From assembly GCA_002392965.1 (NCBI GenBank), contig DGIA01000025.1, positions 1 to 22,734 of the forward strand: a stretch of 22,734 nucleotides of DNA. Direction: 5' to 3'. A model generated the notes under the pieces. The model was not told the origin of the DNA. It searched no databases and was given only the letters and a program-made list of their open reading frames with translations. Below are positions 12,982 through 21,497 of this stretch, piece by piece. Position 1 is the first letter of the stretch; every line of letters begins with the position of its first letter. The position numbers and the translations under genes were made by a program. This DNA comes from Bacteroidales bacterium UBA3834. Lineage in GTDB: Bacteria > Bacteroidota > Bacteroidia > Bacteroidales > P3.

Positions 12982-15900
12982 ATGCTGAATATGACCAAGT
13001 TGCTCCTGCGCATATACGACTACCTGACAGGCCACCGCATCACTGCTGTGGTGCTGCTCGCAGTGATGCTTGCGGCAGGGGCGCTGTTGGCATTGCAGCT
13101 TCATTATGAAGAGAATATAGCCCGTTTCCTGCCCATCGACAAAGGAAACGAGAAGCAGGCTGCCGTCTATAATGCGCTGGGCGACCAAGGGCAGATCACC
13201 GTCGTTTTCCGTCCTGCGGAACAGGCAGGCGACGAGGATGTGATGGATGCCATTGATGCTTTTGCCGAGCAGTTTGCCTGGATTCGTCCCGACATCGCCC
13301 TCCAGGCCCGTGCCGATGAGAGCGACGCGATGGCGGCCATCGAGGAGGTGAGGAACAATATTGCCCTCTATTTGACGGCCGCCGACTACGAGAGAATTGA
13401 TTCATTGCTGGCTAATCCCGACTTTGTCGCCACCCGTATGGACGAGGTGAAGCAGACGCTCGGAATGCCGCTGCCTGATATGGTTACCGAGATGATCGTG
13501 GCCGACCCGCTGGGACTTTTCACTCCTGCCATCGGCCGGTTGCAGGCGCTCAGCCCCAGCAGCCGCTATGTGGTGACCGACGGCTATGTGATGGATGGAG
13601 AGGGGAGAGGCTATGCGTTCATGGCAAGCCCCTACAATGCCAGTGATACCCGTCGCAACGGACGCTTGGCCAAGGATATAGCCGAAGCTATAGATGCGGT
13701 CAGCGGTCAGATGCCAACGGTCAGCGTTTCTGCTGTGGGCGCTCCGCTTATCGCCGTTACCAACGCCAACCAAATCAAGCGCGACAGCCTGGTGGCGATG
13801 TTGCTCTCGTTGGTGCTGATAGCCATCATCTTGTGGCGCACGATGGGTCACCGTCGCAACATCCTGTGGATGGGGTTCTCCGTCGCCTGCGGGTGGTTGT
13901 TCGCTTTGGCGGTCATTGCCATCTTCAAGACGGAGATATCGATCATAGTGGTGGGTATCGGCTCGGTGCTTGTCGGCATTGCGGTCAATTACCCGTTGCA
14001 TTATCTGGAACACCTGAAAGACCATCCAGACCGTCGTGAGACCCTGCGCGAGATGGTGGAACCCCTGGTGACGGGCAATGTCACCACTGTGGCGGCGTTT
14101 GCCTGTCTGGTGTTTGTGAGGGCGGAGGCGATGCGTGATTTGGGCCTCTTCGGGTCGCTGATGCTGGTGGGGACCATCGGATTCACTATGATATTCCTGC
14201 CGTTGTGGGCGAAGGGAGGCAAACGAAGCCATGGTTCAAGATTCAGAATTCAAGATTCAGAATTCAAGATTCAGGATTCTGGGGTCAGGGGTCGGACTCC
14301 TGTCTGGGTGTTTTGGGTGATGGTGGCGGTTACTGTGGTGCTAGGCTATTTCAGCACTAAGGTGGAGTTTGATTCCGACCTCCATAATATCAACTTCATG
14401 ACGGCTCAACAGGAGGAGGATCTCAAACTGCTCGGCAGCGCTGTTGAAGAGGGAGAATTGGCGTATGTGGTGTCGGAAGGCCACACGCTCGACGAGGCCC
14501 TCCGTACCAACGACAGCCTTCATTTGCCCGGAGTTGGAGCCTTGATGCCTTCCCTTAGCCGTCAGCGGGAGGCCCTGGAACGCTGGAACGAGATGCTCAC
14601 CAGGCATCCCGATTTGGGAGGACAGGTGGCCCGGGAGGCGGTCCGTGCCGGTCTTGTCGAAGGGGCTTTCTCCCCGTTTGTCCAGACGCTGACAGCCGAC
14701 TATAAGGCAGCGGAATGCACCTTGGAAAGTGCTGCGGGTCAGTTGGCTAAGAATTATATAATGCAGACAGACACGGGCTATTACGTGGTCAACTATATCC
14801 ATCAACTCCCGACTGCCGATTCTCAACTGCCCACCACACACTCTTTTGTTTTCACCCAGAAGGATGTCGGCAGTGGCTTGGTCAATGCCCTCAACGGCGA
14901 TTTCAACTATATCCTCTATGTCTGCTCGTTTGTCGTCTTCGCGTTCCTGTGGCTCGCCCTTGGCCGTTTCGAGCTGGCCCTGCTGGCGTTCCTCCCGATG
15001 GCTATGGGATGGCTGTGGATACTGGGATTGATGGCTTTGCTCGGCATCAAGTTCAACATTGTCAACATTATTCTTGCCACCTTTATCTTCGGCCAGGGTG
15101 ACGACTATACGATCTTCATTACGGAAGGACTCCTCTATGAGAACGCCACCGGAAAGCGGCGGCTGAAAGAGTATCGTCGCAGCGTCATCGTGTCGGCACT
15201 GCTGATGTTCGCTGGTATCGGCACCCTGCTGACGGCCCGCCATCCAGCCCTGCGCTCGTTGGCCGAGGTGGCTGTCATCGGGATGGGTTGTGTGGTGTTG
15301 ATGGCTTGCGTGGTGCCGCCGGTAGTGTTCCGATGGCTTACACGGCGGCATGGGCAGCCCCGCCGCTATCCGGTTACCGTTGGCCGGATCTTTATCACGG
15401 TGGTGCCGTTGGTGGTATTCATCTTGTTTGCCCTGCTGGTGGCAACGCCTGTGACCTTGGTCTATTTCCTGCTGCCGATGGAGAAACGTCGCAAGCGGGA
15501 CAGCTTCCACCGCTTTATCTGCAGCGCCATGCGGTGCGGTGCCAGATTGATGCCAAGGGTGGGTTTCAAGGTGGAGAACCCCTACGACGAGAATTTCGAC
15601 CGGCCCGCCGTCATTGTGGCCAACCATCAGTCGCACCTCGACTTGGTCAGCATCCTGATGCTCACGCCCAAGGTGGTGGTGCTGACCAAGAATTGGGTTT
15701 GGCGCAATCCTCTCTATGCCCATATTATCCGCTATGCGGAATACTTGCCCGCAGAGGCGGGATACGACAACCTCATGCCAAGACTTCGCGATTTGGTTGC
15801 GCGGGGTTATTCCGTCATGGTCTTCCCTGAGGGGACCCGTAGTGTCGATGGGCAGGTGCACCGCTTCCACAAGGGGGCGTTCCTACTCGCCGAAGAGTTG

Positions 15901-16173
15901 GGATTGCCGTTGTTGCCGGTGTTCATCCATGGAGCCTACGATGTGTGGCCCAAGACAGAAAGTCTCATCACAGGAGGTAGAATCACCATCCGCATCGGTG
16001 AGCGCTGCCACGATGACAGTCGCGGTATGCGCCGCCACTTCGAGGAGGAACTGTCGGCAATGCGTGAGCGGTTGGAAACTCCTGAATACAAGTGTCGATT
16101 GACGAAATACCAGTATCTGTACAAAGGTCGGGAAGTGTGGAACGGAAGACCAGGAAAGGAGGCTGTCTCATGA
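12982..16173 (+). CDS. MMPL/RND-type exporter fused to a PlsC-like lysophospholipid acyltransferase
   Basis: This 1063-aa protein has an N-terminal MMPL/RND permease (1 to about 850) with two periplasmic loops (about 40-260 and 460-640) and membrane-helix bundles including GSVLVGIAVNYPLHYLEHL and IFGQGDDYTIFITEG. A C-terminal acyltransferase domain (about 855-1020) has HQSHLD at 882-887 and FPEGTR at 948-953. MMPL proteins export lipids and hydrophobic metabolites, and the acyltransferase probably joins the polyene to a lipid before or during export. As I recall, Bacteroidota databases describe a three-part version with an added methyltransferase; here that third part is missing and a methyltransferase gene stands separately at 3674. 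Residues about 418-433 derive from a 14-bp tandem repeat. Confidence 0.9.
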   Translation: MLNMTKLLLRIYDYLTGHRITAVVLLAVMLAAGALLALQLHYEENIARFLPIDKGNEKQAAVYNALGDQGQITVVFRPAEQAGDEDVMDAIDAFAEQFAWIRPDIALQARADESDAMAAIEEVRNNIALYLTAADYERIDSLLANPDFVATRMDEVKQTLGMPLPDMVTEMIVADPLGLFTPAIGRLQALSPSSRYVVTDGYVMDGEGRGYAFMASPYNASDTRRNGRLAKDIAEAIDAVSGQMPTVSVSAVGAPLIAVTNANQIKRDSLVAMLLSLVLIAIILWRTMGHRRNILWMGFSVACGWLFALAVIAIFKTEISIIVVGIGSVLVGIAVNYPLHYLEHLKDHPDRRETLREMVEPLVTGNVTTVAAFACLVFVRAEAMRDLGLFGSLMLVGTIGFTMIFLPLWAKGGKRSHGSRFRIQDSEFKIQDSGVRGRTPVWVFWVMVAVTVVLGYFSTKVEFDSDLHNINFMTAQQEEDLKLLGSAVEEGELAYVVSEGHTLDEALRTNDSLHLPGVGALMPSLSRQREALERWNEMLTRHPDLGGQVAREAVRAGLVEGAFSPFVQTLTADYKAAECTLESAAGQLAKNYIMQTDTGYYVVNYIHQLPTADSQLPTTHSFVFTQKDVGSGLVNALNGDFNYILYVCSFVVFAFLWLALGRFELALLAFLPMAMGWLWILGLMALLGIKFNIVNIILATFIFGQGDDYTIFITEGLLYENATGKRRLKEYRRSVIVSALLMFAGIGTLLTARHPALRSLAEVAVIGMGCVVLMACVVPPVVFRWLTRRHGQPRRYPVTVGRIFITVVPLVVFILFALLVATPVTLVYFLLPMEKRRKRDSFHRFICSAMRCGARLMPRVGFKVENPYDENFDRPAVIVANHQSHLDLVSILMLTPKVVVLTKNWVWRNPLYAHIIRYAEYLPAEAGYDNLMPRLRDLVARGYSVMVFPEGTRSVDGQVHRFHKGAFLLAEELGLPLLPVFIHGAYDVWPKTESLITGGRITIRIGERCHDDSRGMRRHFEEELSAMRERLETPEYKCRLTKYQYLYKGREVWNGRPGKEAVS
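14235..14279 (+). repeat. 14-bp tandem repeat inside the exporter gene
   Basis: Three units of ttcaagattcagaa (the last ending gga) plus a partial fourth encode the peptide SRFRIQDSEFKIQDSG. The segment joins the end of the first membrane bundle (LPLWAKGGKR) to the next membrane helix (TPVWVFWVMVAV), i.e. a cytoplasmic interdomain loop. Three 14-bp units make 42 bp, so the reading frame is preserved only in steps of three copies. Similar ttcaa/gattcaaaa words occur in the 3650-3673 gap. Confidence 0.9.
16155..16162 (+). promoter_or_regulatory. Strong Shine-Dalgarno sequence for the FAD oxidoreductase gene
   Basis: AAAGGAGG lies 7 nt upstream of the ATG at 16170, a near-perfect anti-SD complement. 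It is unusual among the gene starts in this operon, which otherwise mostly rely on overlap with the preceding stop or A-rich leaders. It supports the choice of 16170 over the longer in-frame start at 16092. Confidence 0.65.
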
Positions 16174-17678
16174 GGAGTGTGTGCATTATGGGAGGCGGCC
16201 TCAGTGGCCTGATGACGGGAGCCATTCTTTCCAAAGAGGGTTTTCGTGTCATCGTGTTGGAAAAGAACGCCATCATTGGAGGCGGCCTTCAGAGTTTCCG
16301 TCGCGGAGATTATCTTTTCGACACCGGCATGCATTGTTTCGGCGGCATGGGAGAAAATGGACAGATACGACTTATTTGCCGCTACCTCGGCATCGAGGAC
16401 AAAGTGGAGGTTGTTCCTCGGTGCGACACCCTTATGGATGTCGGCAGCGGCCTCCGGTTAACCTTGCCATTCGGCCCGCGGGCGTGGGTGGAGCGGTGGA
16501 GCCGTGCAATGGGTGCTTTGCTTGGCAGAGAACAGGTGCCACTGGTGCGGCAGCAACTGGAGAGATACCTTAAAACCATGTATGATCTCACCTGTCAGGA
16601 ACCGCTCTACCATCTCCGTCCAATAGATAACGACTACCAGATACCCGACCTTAGTGTCTCGGCCAAGGAATTGATTGACAGTAGTATCGATTTGCCGATG
16701 CTGCGTTCCATCATGCCATATCTTTCGCTCTTCTATGCCGGTAGGGAAAATTCTCCAGCCATGCTCCATTCCCTTATCAGTTGCTCCCATATCAACGGCA
16801 CATATACCTTCAAGCACGGAAGCCTCTCGTTCGCCAATATTCTTGCCGACCTTATCAAGCAGGCTGGGGGAGAGGTGCATACCTGCGAGGAGGTGGCATC
16901 TGTTGAGGTAGATAATCGTCAGGTTACCTGTGTGAAAACAGTGAAGGATACCTATCTGGCCGATGTCTTTGTCAGCGCACTGCCTATTACCCGACTGCTC
17001 GATCTCGCCTCGCAGACAGCCTTCTCACCGGCATTCCGCCGTCGCATCACCACAGCACCGCTCACCTATTCCGCCCTGACGGTTTTTGTCGGTTTGCATC
17101 CACGTACACTCTGTTTCAACCGTGAAGCTTACTATTGTACCCATCTCTCGAGCGATCCATGGAACGCCGCCGCTGTCAGCGAAGACCGATGGCCTTCCTT
17201 GGCTTTTGTCCTTCCCGACGAGGACCCCTGCAATCCAGGCTATGCCAAAACTCTCACCCTTGTCTGCCCTATGGATTATTCGGCCGTTGAACGGTGGGCC
17301 GGCAGCCGGACGGGGCACCGTCCCGAGGATTACTACCGTTGGAAAGAGAAGATGATCGGGCAGGCATTGAAGATGATAGAACCTGTTGGATTCGAAGTGC
17401 CGCTGCAGCAGGCAGTGGCCTATGTGGAAGCCGGCTCTCCCCTCACTATCCGTGACTATTATGGTAATTCTAAGGGGGCTATATATGGTCTCCACCCTTC
17501 GTGCCTCAACCCTCTTCAGACCCACCTCTCTCCCAATACACGGATTTCCAACCTTTACATTACCGGTCAGGATGTTAATTTCCACGGTATGGTCGGCACC
17601 ACCCTCACTTCCGTACTTACTGCCGAAGCGCTGGTGGGGCAGAATGTTATTGTCAACAAAATCAACGCGAGAAAATAA
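16170..17678 (+). CDS. FAD-dependent oxidoreductase, phytoene desaturase / carotenoid isomerase-like
   Basis: This 502-aa flavoprotein has the dinucleotide-binding motif MGGGLSGLMTGA at residues 7-18 with the ribose-binding Glu31, the family block GGGLQSFRRGDYLFDTGMH (37-55), and the C-terminal FAD motif YITGQDVNFHGMVGT. This matches the CrtI/CrtISO/retinol saturase family, whose members desaturate, isomerise or saturate long polyenes. Here it could set double-bond geometry or saturation of the aryl polyene; the reaction is not deducible. The start ATG at 16170 overlaps the exporter stop (ATGA) and is preceded by a strong ribosome-binding site. The gene is 12 bp upstream of the radical SAM gene. 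Confidence 0.88.
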   Translation: MRSVCIMGGGLSGLMTGAILSKEGFRVIVLEKNAIIGGGLQSFRRGDYLFDTGMHCFGGMGENGQIRLICRYLGIEDKVEVVPRCDTLMDVGSGLRLTLPFGPRAWVERWSRAMGALLGREQVPLVRQQLERYLKTMYDLTCQEPLYHLRPIDNDYQIPDLSVSAKELIDSSIDLPMLRSIMPYLSLFYAGRENSPAMLHSLISCSHINGTYTFKHGSLSFANILADLIKQAGGEVHTCEEVASVEVDNRQVTCVKTVKDTYLADVFVSALPITRLLDLASQTAFSPAFRRRITTAPLTYSALTVFVGLHPRTLCFNREAYYCTHLSSDPWNAAAVSEDRWPSLAFVLPDEDPCNPGYAKTLTLVCPMDYSAVERWAGSRTGHRPEDYYRWKEKMIGQALKMIEPVGFEVPLQQAVAYVEAGSPLTIRDYYGNSKGAIYGLHPSCLNPLQTHLSPNTRISNLYITGQDVNFHGMVGTTLTSVLTAEALVGQNVIVNKINARK

Positions 17679-17690
17679 ACGGTACACGAT

Positions 17691-18992
17691 ATGGATACAA
17701 TCAAAATGAAACTCATCTATCCCAAGTGGAAGAAGCTCCCCGGGCAAACGACATTCAACCTGCCCCCTCACGGCCCTGTGGCTTTTGCCGCCACATTGCC
17801 CGAGTATGTTGAGATCGACTTTGTGGATGAGAATGTGGAAGAACTCAACTTCGACGACCCCTGCGACCTTGTGGCTCTCTCCACCATGCTCTCCACCCAG
17901 GTGAAGCGTGCTTGGGAGATTGCCGCAGAATATCACAAGCGTGGCAAGAAAGTCATTGCTGGAGGCATTAGCGCCATGCTGCATGCAGAAGAATATGTCA
18001 ATCATGTGGACAGCCTCTTCCTCGGCGAGAGTGAAGGCCGCTCCGAGCAGGTGATTCTGGATTGGAAGAACGGATGTTTGAAAAAGGTATATAACTATCT
18101 CGGCAACCAGCCTCCGATCGAGAGTGTGGGTCCCTGTCGGCGCGACCTCTATAAGCGTGAACTCTATAACCATAAGGGTGTGCAGATGGTTGATCTGTTC
18201 CATGCTTCACGTGGTTGTCGTTTCAGTTGCTATCCTTGCGCCGTTTCATACCTCGGTGGCCGCAAGTTCCGTCCTCGTCCCATCGACAAGGTGGTGGAGG
18301 ATATGGCTGCCATCGACAACAACCGTCTTTTCATCGTCGATAACTCGCTCGCACAGGACAAGGAGTGGGAAAAGGAGCTTTTCCGTGCCATCGCTCCCTT
18401 GAAGAAGAAATGGATCTCCCACACCATCGAGGATGATCCCGAAGTGCTCGACCTCGCTGCCAAAGCAGGTGCCTGGTATGTCTATCAGGCTGTCTATGAC
18501 ACTTCCGACTACATCAAGGAGCGTGTCAAGCGCTATCATGATGTGGGAATCGGTGTAGAAGGAACCATCTTGCTCGGTCTTGATAACCAGACCGTCGATG
18601 ACTGCAAGCGCCTTATCGATTTCCTTGGTGAAATCGATCTTGACCTGGCCGAATTCACCATCATGACCCCCTTCCCTCATACAAAAGCCTACGACGACTA
18701 TTTGCGTCAGGGACGTATCTTCGACTTTGACTGGAATCATTACAACGCCGGCCAAGTGGTCTTCAAACCCGCCCAGATGACACCCGACGAACTGCAAGAT
18801 GTATATGAATATGCGTGGAAGAGTTTTTATGCTGACGAAACCCAGGAGTCGAAGATGTTCCGCCTCTTCTGCAATGTGGCTTTGCGCGAGATGAACGAAG
18901 GCACTTACCGCCCCCGTAACCGAGCGTTGGCCAACAAGAGCTTCGGCAAGGATATCGACCGCAGCGTCAAAACCCATCAAAATGCCTTCTAA
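17691..18992 (+). CDS. Cobalamin-binding-domain radical SAM enzyme
   Basis: This 433-aa protein has an N-terminal Rossmann-like B12-binding-type region (about 5-140, with LIYP, DLVALSTML and GKKVIAGGISA) followed by a radical SAM core. The 4Fe-4S ligands are Cys176, Cys180 and Cys183 in GCRFSCYPC, the canonical CX3CX2C. Later blocks VEGTILLGLDNQTVDD and MTPFPHTKAY fit the barrel of BchE/HpnP-like B12 radical SAM proteins. No DxHxxG cobalamin-His motif is visible, usual for many members. Such enzymes do C-methylations, cyclisations and ring rearrangements. It is not part of the standard aryl polyene gene set I know, so it may define a new product. An ATG at 17706 is an alternative start. Confidence 0.88.
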   Translation: MDTIKMKLIYPKWKKLPGQTTFNLPPHGPVAFAATLPEYVEIDFVDENVEELNFDDPCDLVALSTMLSTQVKRAWEIAAEYHKRGKKVIAGGISAMLHAEEYVNHVDSLFLGESEGRSEQVILDWKNGCLKKVYNYLGNQPPIESVGPCRRDLYKRELYNHKGVQMVDLFHASRGCRFSCYPCAVSYLGGRKFRPRPIDKVVEDMAAIDNNRLFIVDNSLAQDKEWEKELFRAIAPLKKKWISHTIEDDPEVLDLAAKAGAWYVYQAVYDTSDYIKERVKRYHDVGIGVEGTILLGLDNQTVDDCKRLIDFLGEIDLDLAEFTIMTPFPHTKAYDDYLRQGRIFDFDWNHYNAGQVVFKPAQMTPDELQDVYEYAWKSFYADETQESKMFRLFCNVALREMNEGTYRPRNRALANKSFGKDIDRSVKTHQNAF

Positions 18993-19009
18993 ATACCAAC
19001 TGTTGAACA

Positions 19010-19369
19010 ATGAAAGTCTCAGAAAAATACTATGACGAGCAATTCCCTTTCCGCGGACAGTGGGATATGGAGTCGCTCTGTGGATTGAAGATTCGAGTCG
19101 TCGATGGCAAAACCTATGTCATCGTTACCGAACTCTATCAGGAGAATCCCGGTACCTCGGTGACCTACGCTGGACAATCTCTCCGGGACCAAATATGTGA
19201 CGCCAAAGGACTGAATCCAGAAGAGATTATCTATCTGGAATGCAATCCCGACACCAACTCGAAACTTTCCTTTTACGATGAAGAGTATTTTGCGGTTGAT
19301 TTCAATGCCGACCCTCAGCATCGCTACCGTCAGCTCTCTTCCGAGGAAGTGAAGAAAATCGTCAGTTGA
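19010..19369 (+). CDS. Uncharacterised 119-aa soluble protein
   Basis: I do not recognise this family. The protein is acidic, with no signal peptide or membrane helix. It has an N-terminal FPFRGQWDMESLCGLKIRVVDGKTYVIVTELYQ block that looks like a small beta-sheet domain, and a C-terminal stretch rich in Asp/Glu and aromatic residues (YDEEYFAVDF). Cysteines are few (about positions 24, 63 and 78). It lies 17 bp downstream of the radical SAM gene and its stop overlaps the ATG of the hydrolase (TGATG), so it is translated as part of the operon. It could be an accessory to the radical SAM enzyme or ligase; this is guesswork from position. Confidence 0.8.
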   Translation: MKVSEKYYDEQFPFRGQWDMESLCGLKIRVVDGKTYVIVTELYQENPGTSVTYAGQSLRDQICDAKGLNPEEIIYLECNPDTNSKLSFYDEEYFAVDFNADPQHRYRQLSSEEVKKIVS

Positions 19370-20187
19370 TGCGTCGCCTCGTCTCCATAATAGCGTTAGT
19401 GCTTTGTCTTTGCTCCGTGCAGGGACAGACCATTGTTCACCTCCCAGACAGCAAGGCTACTTTGGAATGCTACGATGTCGCGCATCCGCTGGCCACAGTG
19501 GTCGTTTGCCCCGGTGGAAGCTACAGCTGGCACGACTACAAGGTGGAGGGGGTTGAAGTGGCCCAATGGCTGCAAGCTCACGGCATTGCAGCCTACGTTT
19601 TGCGCTACCGCGTGCAAGGCTGGTGGGCGTGGGCAACGCATTATCGTCTCCTTTTCCGCGGTAACCAATATCCTGACCCCCTGCGCGACGCCGAAGCAGC
19701 CCTCGACTGGCTGGCTGTCCATGCCGACAGCCTCGCCATCGACCCTAGGCAGATCGGCGTTATGGGCTTCTCGGCCGGCGGTCACCTCGCCATGCTCACC
19801 ACCTACACTCGCCAGCCCGCTTTTGTGGTTCCCGTCTATCCTGTGGTCACTATGCGGCAGGCCTGCTGTCACTCCCGCTCCCGGCGCGCTTTACTCGGCG
19901 AATATGGGAAAAACAACCAGACTCTTCGAGACTCCCTTTCAATTGAACTTCATGTGCGCCCTGACTGCCCGCCTGTATTCCTGGTCAACTGCGTCGATGA
20001 CCCCATCGTCGATTACCACAATTCCGTTCTCCTCGACAGTGCCCTCACAGCAAGTCATGTGCCCCATCGTTATATCCAATACCGCACTGGCGGACATGGC
20101 TTTGGCATGAGCGAGACAAAAGGCAGCCCTGAATGCCGCCCCTGGAAAGAAGAATTTCTCAAATGGATAAAAGGATTATATAAATGA
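19369..20187 (+). CDS. Secreted alpha/beta hydrolase, esterase-type
   Basis: This 272-aa protein starts with a clear signal peptide (MRRLVSIIALVLCLCSVQGQ, cleavage about 18-20), followed by an alpha/beta-hydrolase fold of the acetyl-esterase/BD-FAE kind. Visible are CPGGSYSW (oxyanion region, 47-54), the nucleophile elbow GFSAGG with Ser135, the acid in NCVDDP (Asp210/211) and His243 in GGHGFG. It should act in the periplasm or on the surface as a carboxylesterase. In this operon it may cleave or transfer the polyene ester, or release it from a lipid. The ATG at 19369 overlaps the preceding stop, and its stop overlaps the next ATG. Confidence 0.88.
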   Translation: MRRLVSIIALVLCLCSVQGQTIVHLPDSKATLECYDVAHPLATVVVCPGGSYSWHDYKVEGVEVAQWLQAHGIAAYVLRYRVQGWWAWATHYRLLFRGNQYPDPLRDAEAALDWLAVHADSLAIDPRQIGVMGFSAGGHLAMLTTYTRQPAFVVPVYPVVTMRQACCHSRSRRALLGEYGKNNQTLRDSLSIELHVRPDCPPVFLVNCVDDPIVDYHNSVLLDSALTASHVPHRYIQYRTGGHGFGMSETKGSPECRPWKEEFLKWIKGLYK

Positions 20188-21479
20188 CAGATATTGAATT
20201 CAAATCCCCCGAAGAGATAAAAGCCTTCCAAGAAGACAAACTTCACGAGGCACTAGTCTATCTTGCTGGCCATTCGCCCTATTACCAGCGCATGTTCAGC
20301 AGCTATGGTATCGACGTGAACAAGATCCGGCTGCTGGAAGACCTCGTCAAGATTCCCTTCACCGAGAAAAAAGACCTCCAGCTCTTCAACGACGACTTTC
20401 TCTGTTGTCCTCGGGAGAAAGTCATAGACTACATCACCACCAGCGGTACCCTCGGCGACCCTGTCACCTTCTGCTGTACCGAAAAGGACCTCCAGCGCCT
20501 GGCCTACAATGAAAAGAAAAGTTTCGAATGTGCAGGGCTCAAACCCGGTAACATACTCCAGCTGATGACAACCATGGACAAGCGATTCATGGCGGGCCTG
20601 GCCTATTTCCTCGGCATCCGCGAGATGGGCGCCTCCATCATCCGTGTGGGTAATGGCATCCCCGAACTGCAGTGGGACACCATCCGCCGCATAAAGCCCG
20701 ACACCATCATGTGCGTGCCCTCCTTCATACTCCGACTCATTGAATATGCCGAGCAACACGATATTGACTATCGAGCCTCCTCAATTCGTCGCATTATCGG
20801 CATCGGCGAAGGCCTCCGTGAGCAAGACCTTAGCCTTAACCTCCTGGGACGCCGCATCAAGGAAAAGTGGGATGTCGAACTCTTTGCCACCTACAGCTCC
20901 ACCGAGATGGGCGCCACCTTCAGCGAATGTCCCTATGGTTGCGGTGGACACGTGCACCCCGAACTCATCATCGTCGAGATTATCGGCGACGACGATCTGC
21001 CCGTGCCCGACGGACAACCCGGCGAGATAGTGGTGACCACCCTTGGCGTTGAGGGAATGCCGCTCTTGCGTTTCCGCACAGGCGACATCGCTGCCAAAAT
21101 CACCGACCGCTGTCAGTGTGGGCGTTATAGCTACAGACTTACTCCGCTGGTGGGCCGCAAGAACAACATGATCAAGTTCAAAGGCACTACACTCTATCCG
21201 CCCGCCATCAACGATGTGCTTGACAACACCGACTATGTGGCCAACTACGTCATCGAAGTATCCACCAACAGCGCCGGCACCGACGACGTGAAAGTTAAGA
21301 TAGGGCTTCGTGAAGGCTATACGGACGCAGTGGTGAAGGAGCTCAAGGATTCCTTCCGCTCCCGCATCCGTGTGGCTCCCGAAATTGTGGTGCTTCCTGC
21401 CGAGGAGGTGCAGCGCATCAATTTCCCGGCCAAAAGCCGCAAACCTGTCAAATTTATCGACCTGCGAGCTAAACACTAA
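20184..21479 (+). CDS. AMP-forming aryl ligase, phenylacetate-CoA ligase (PaaK)-like
   Basis: This 431-aa adenylating enzyme has the P-loop-like TTSGTLGDPV at 85-94, YSSTEMG at 237-243, RTGD at 298-301, and the C-terminal domain ending FPAKSRKPVKF. Length (about 430) fits PaaK rather than longer FadD-type enzymes. Cysteines C249, C253, C310 and C312 (ECPYGC and RCQCG) form a plausible zinc site, as in several PaaK-like proteins. It most likely activates the product of the ammonia-lyase at the 5' end of the operon and passes it to CoA or directly to an ACP; it is the only starter-activating enzyme seen. The start ATG overlaps the hydrolase stop (ATGA). Confidence 0.88.
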   Translation: MTDIEFKSPEEIKAFQEDKLHEALVYLAGHSPYYQRMFSSYGIDVNKIRLLEDLVKIPFTEKKDLQLFNDDFLCCPREKVIDYITTSGTLGDPVTFCCTEKDLQRLAYNEKKSFECAGLKPGNILQLMTTMDKRFMAGLAYFLGIREMGASIIRVGNGIPELQWDTIRRIKPDTIMCVPSFILRLIEYAEQHDIDYRASSIRRIIGIGEGLREQDLSLNLLGRRIKEKWDVELFATYSSTEMGATFSECPYGCGGHVHPELIIVEIIGDDDLPVPDGQPGEIVVTTLGVEGMPLLRFRTGDIAAKITDRCQCGRYSYRLTPLVGRKNNMIKFKGTTLYPPAINDVLDNTDYVANYVIEVSTNSAGTDDVKVKIGLREGYTDAVVKELKDSFRSRIRVAPEIVVLPAEEVQRINFPAKSRKPVKFIDLRAKH

Positions 21480-21497
21480 CACATTAAAGCATTAACT

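Noticed and set aside
14341..15870. 509-codon minus-strand open frame opposite the exporter
   Set aside because: Composition is that of an antisense shadow, with no domain signature; the plus-strand MMPL/acyltransferase motifs are clear.
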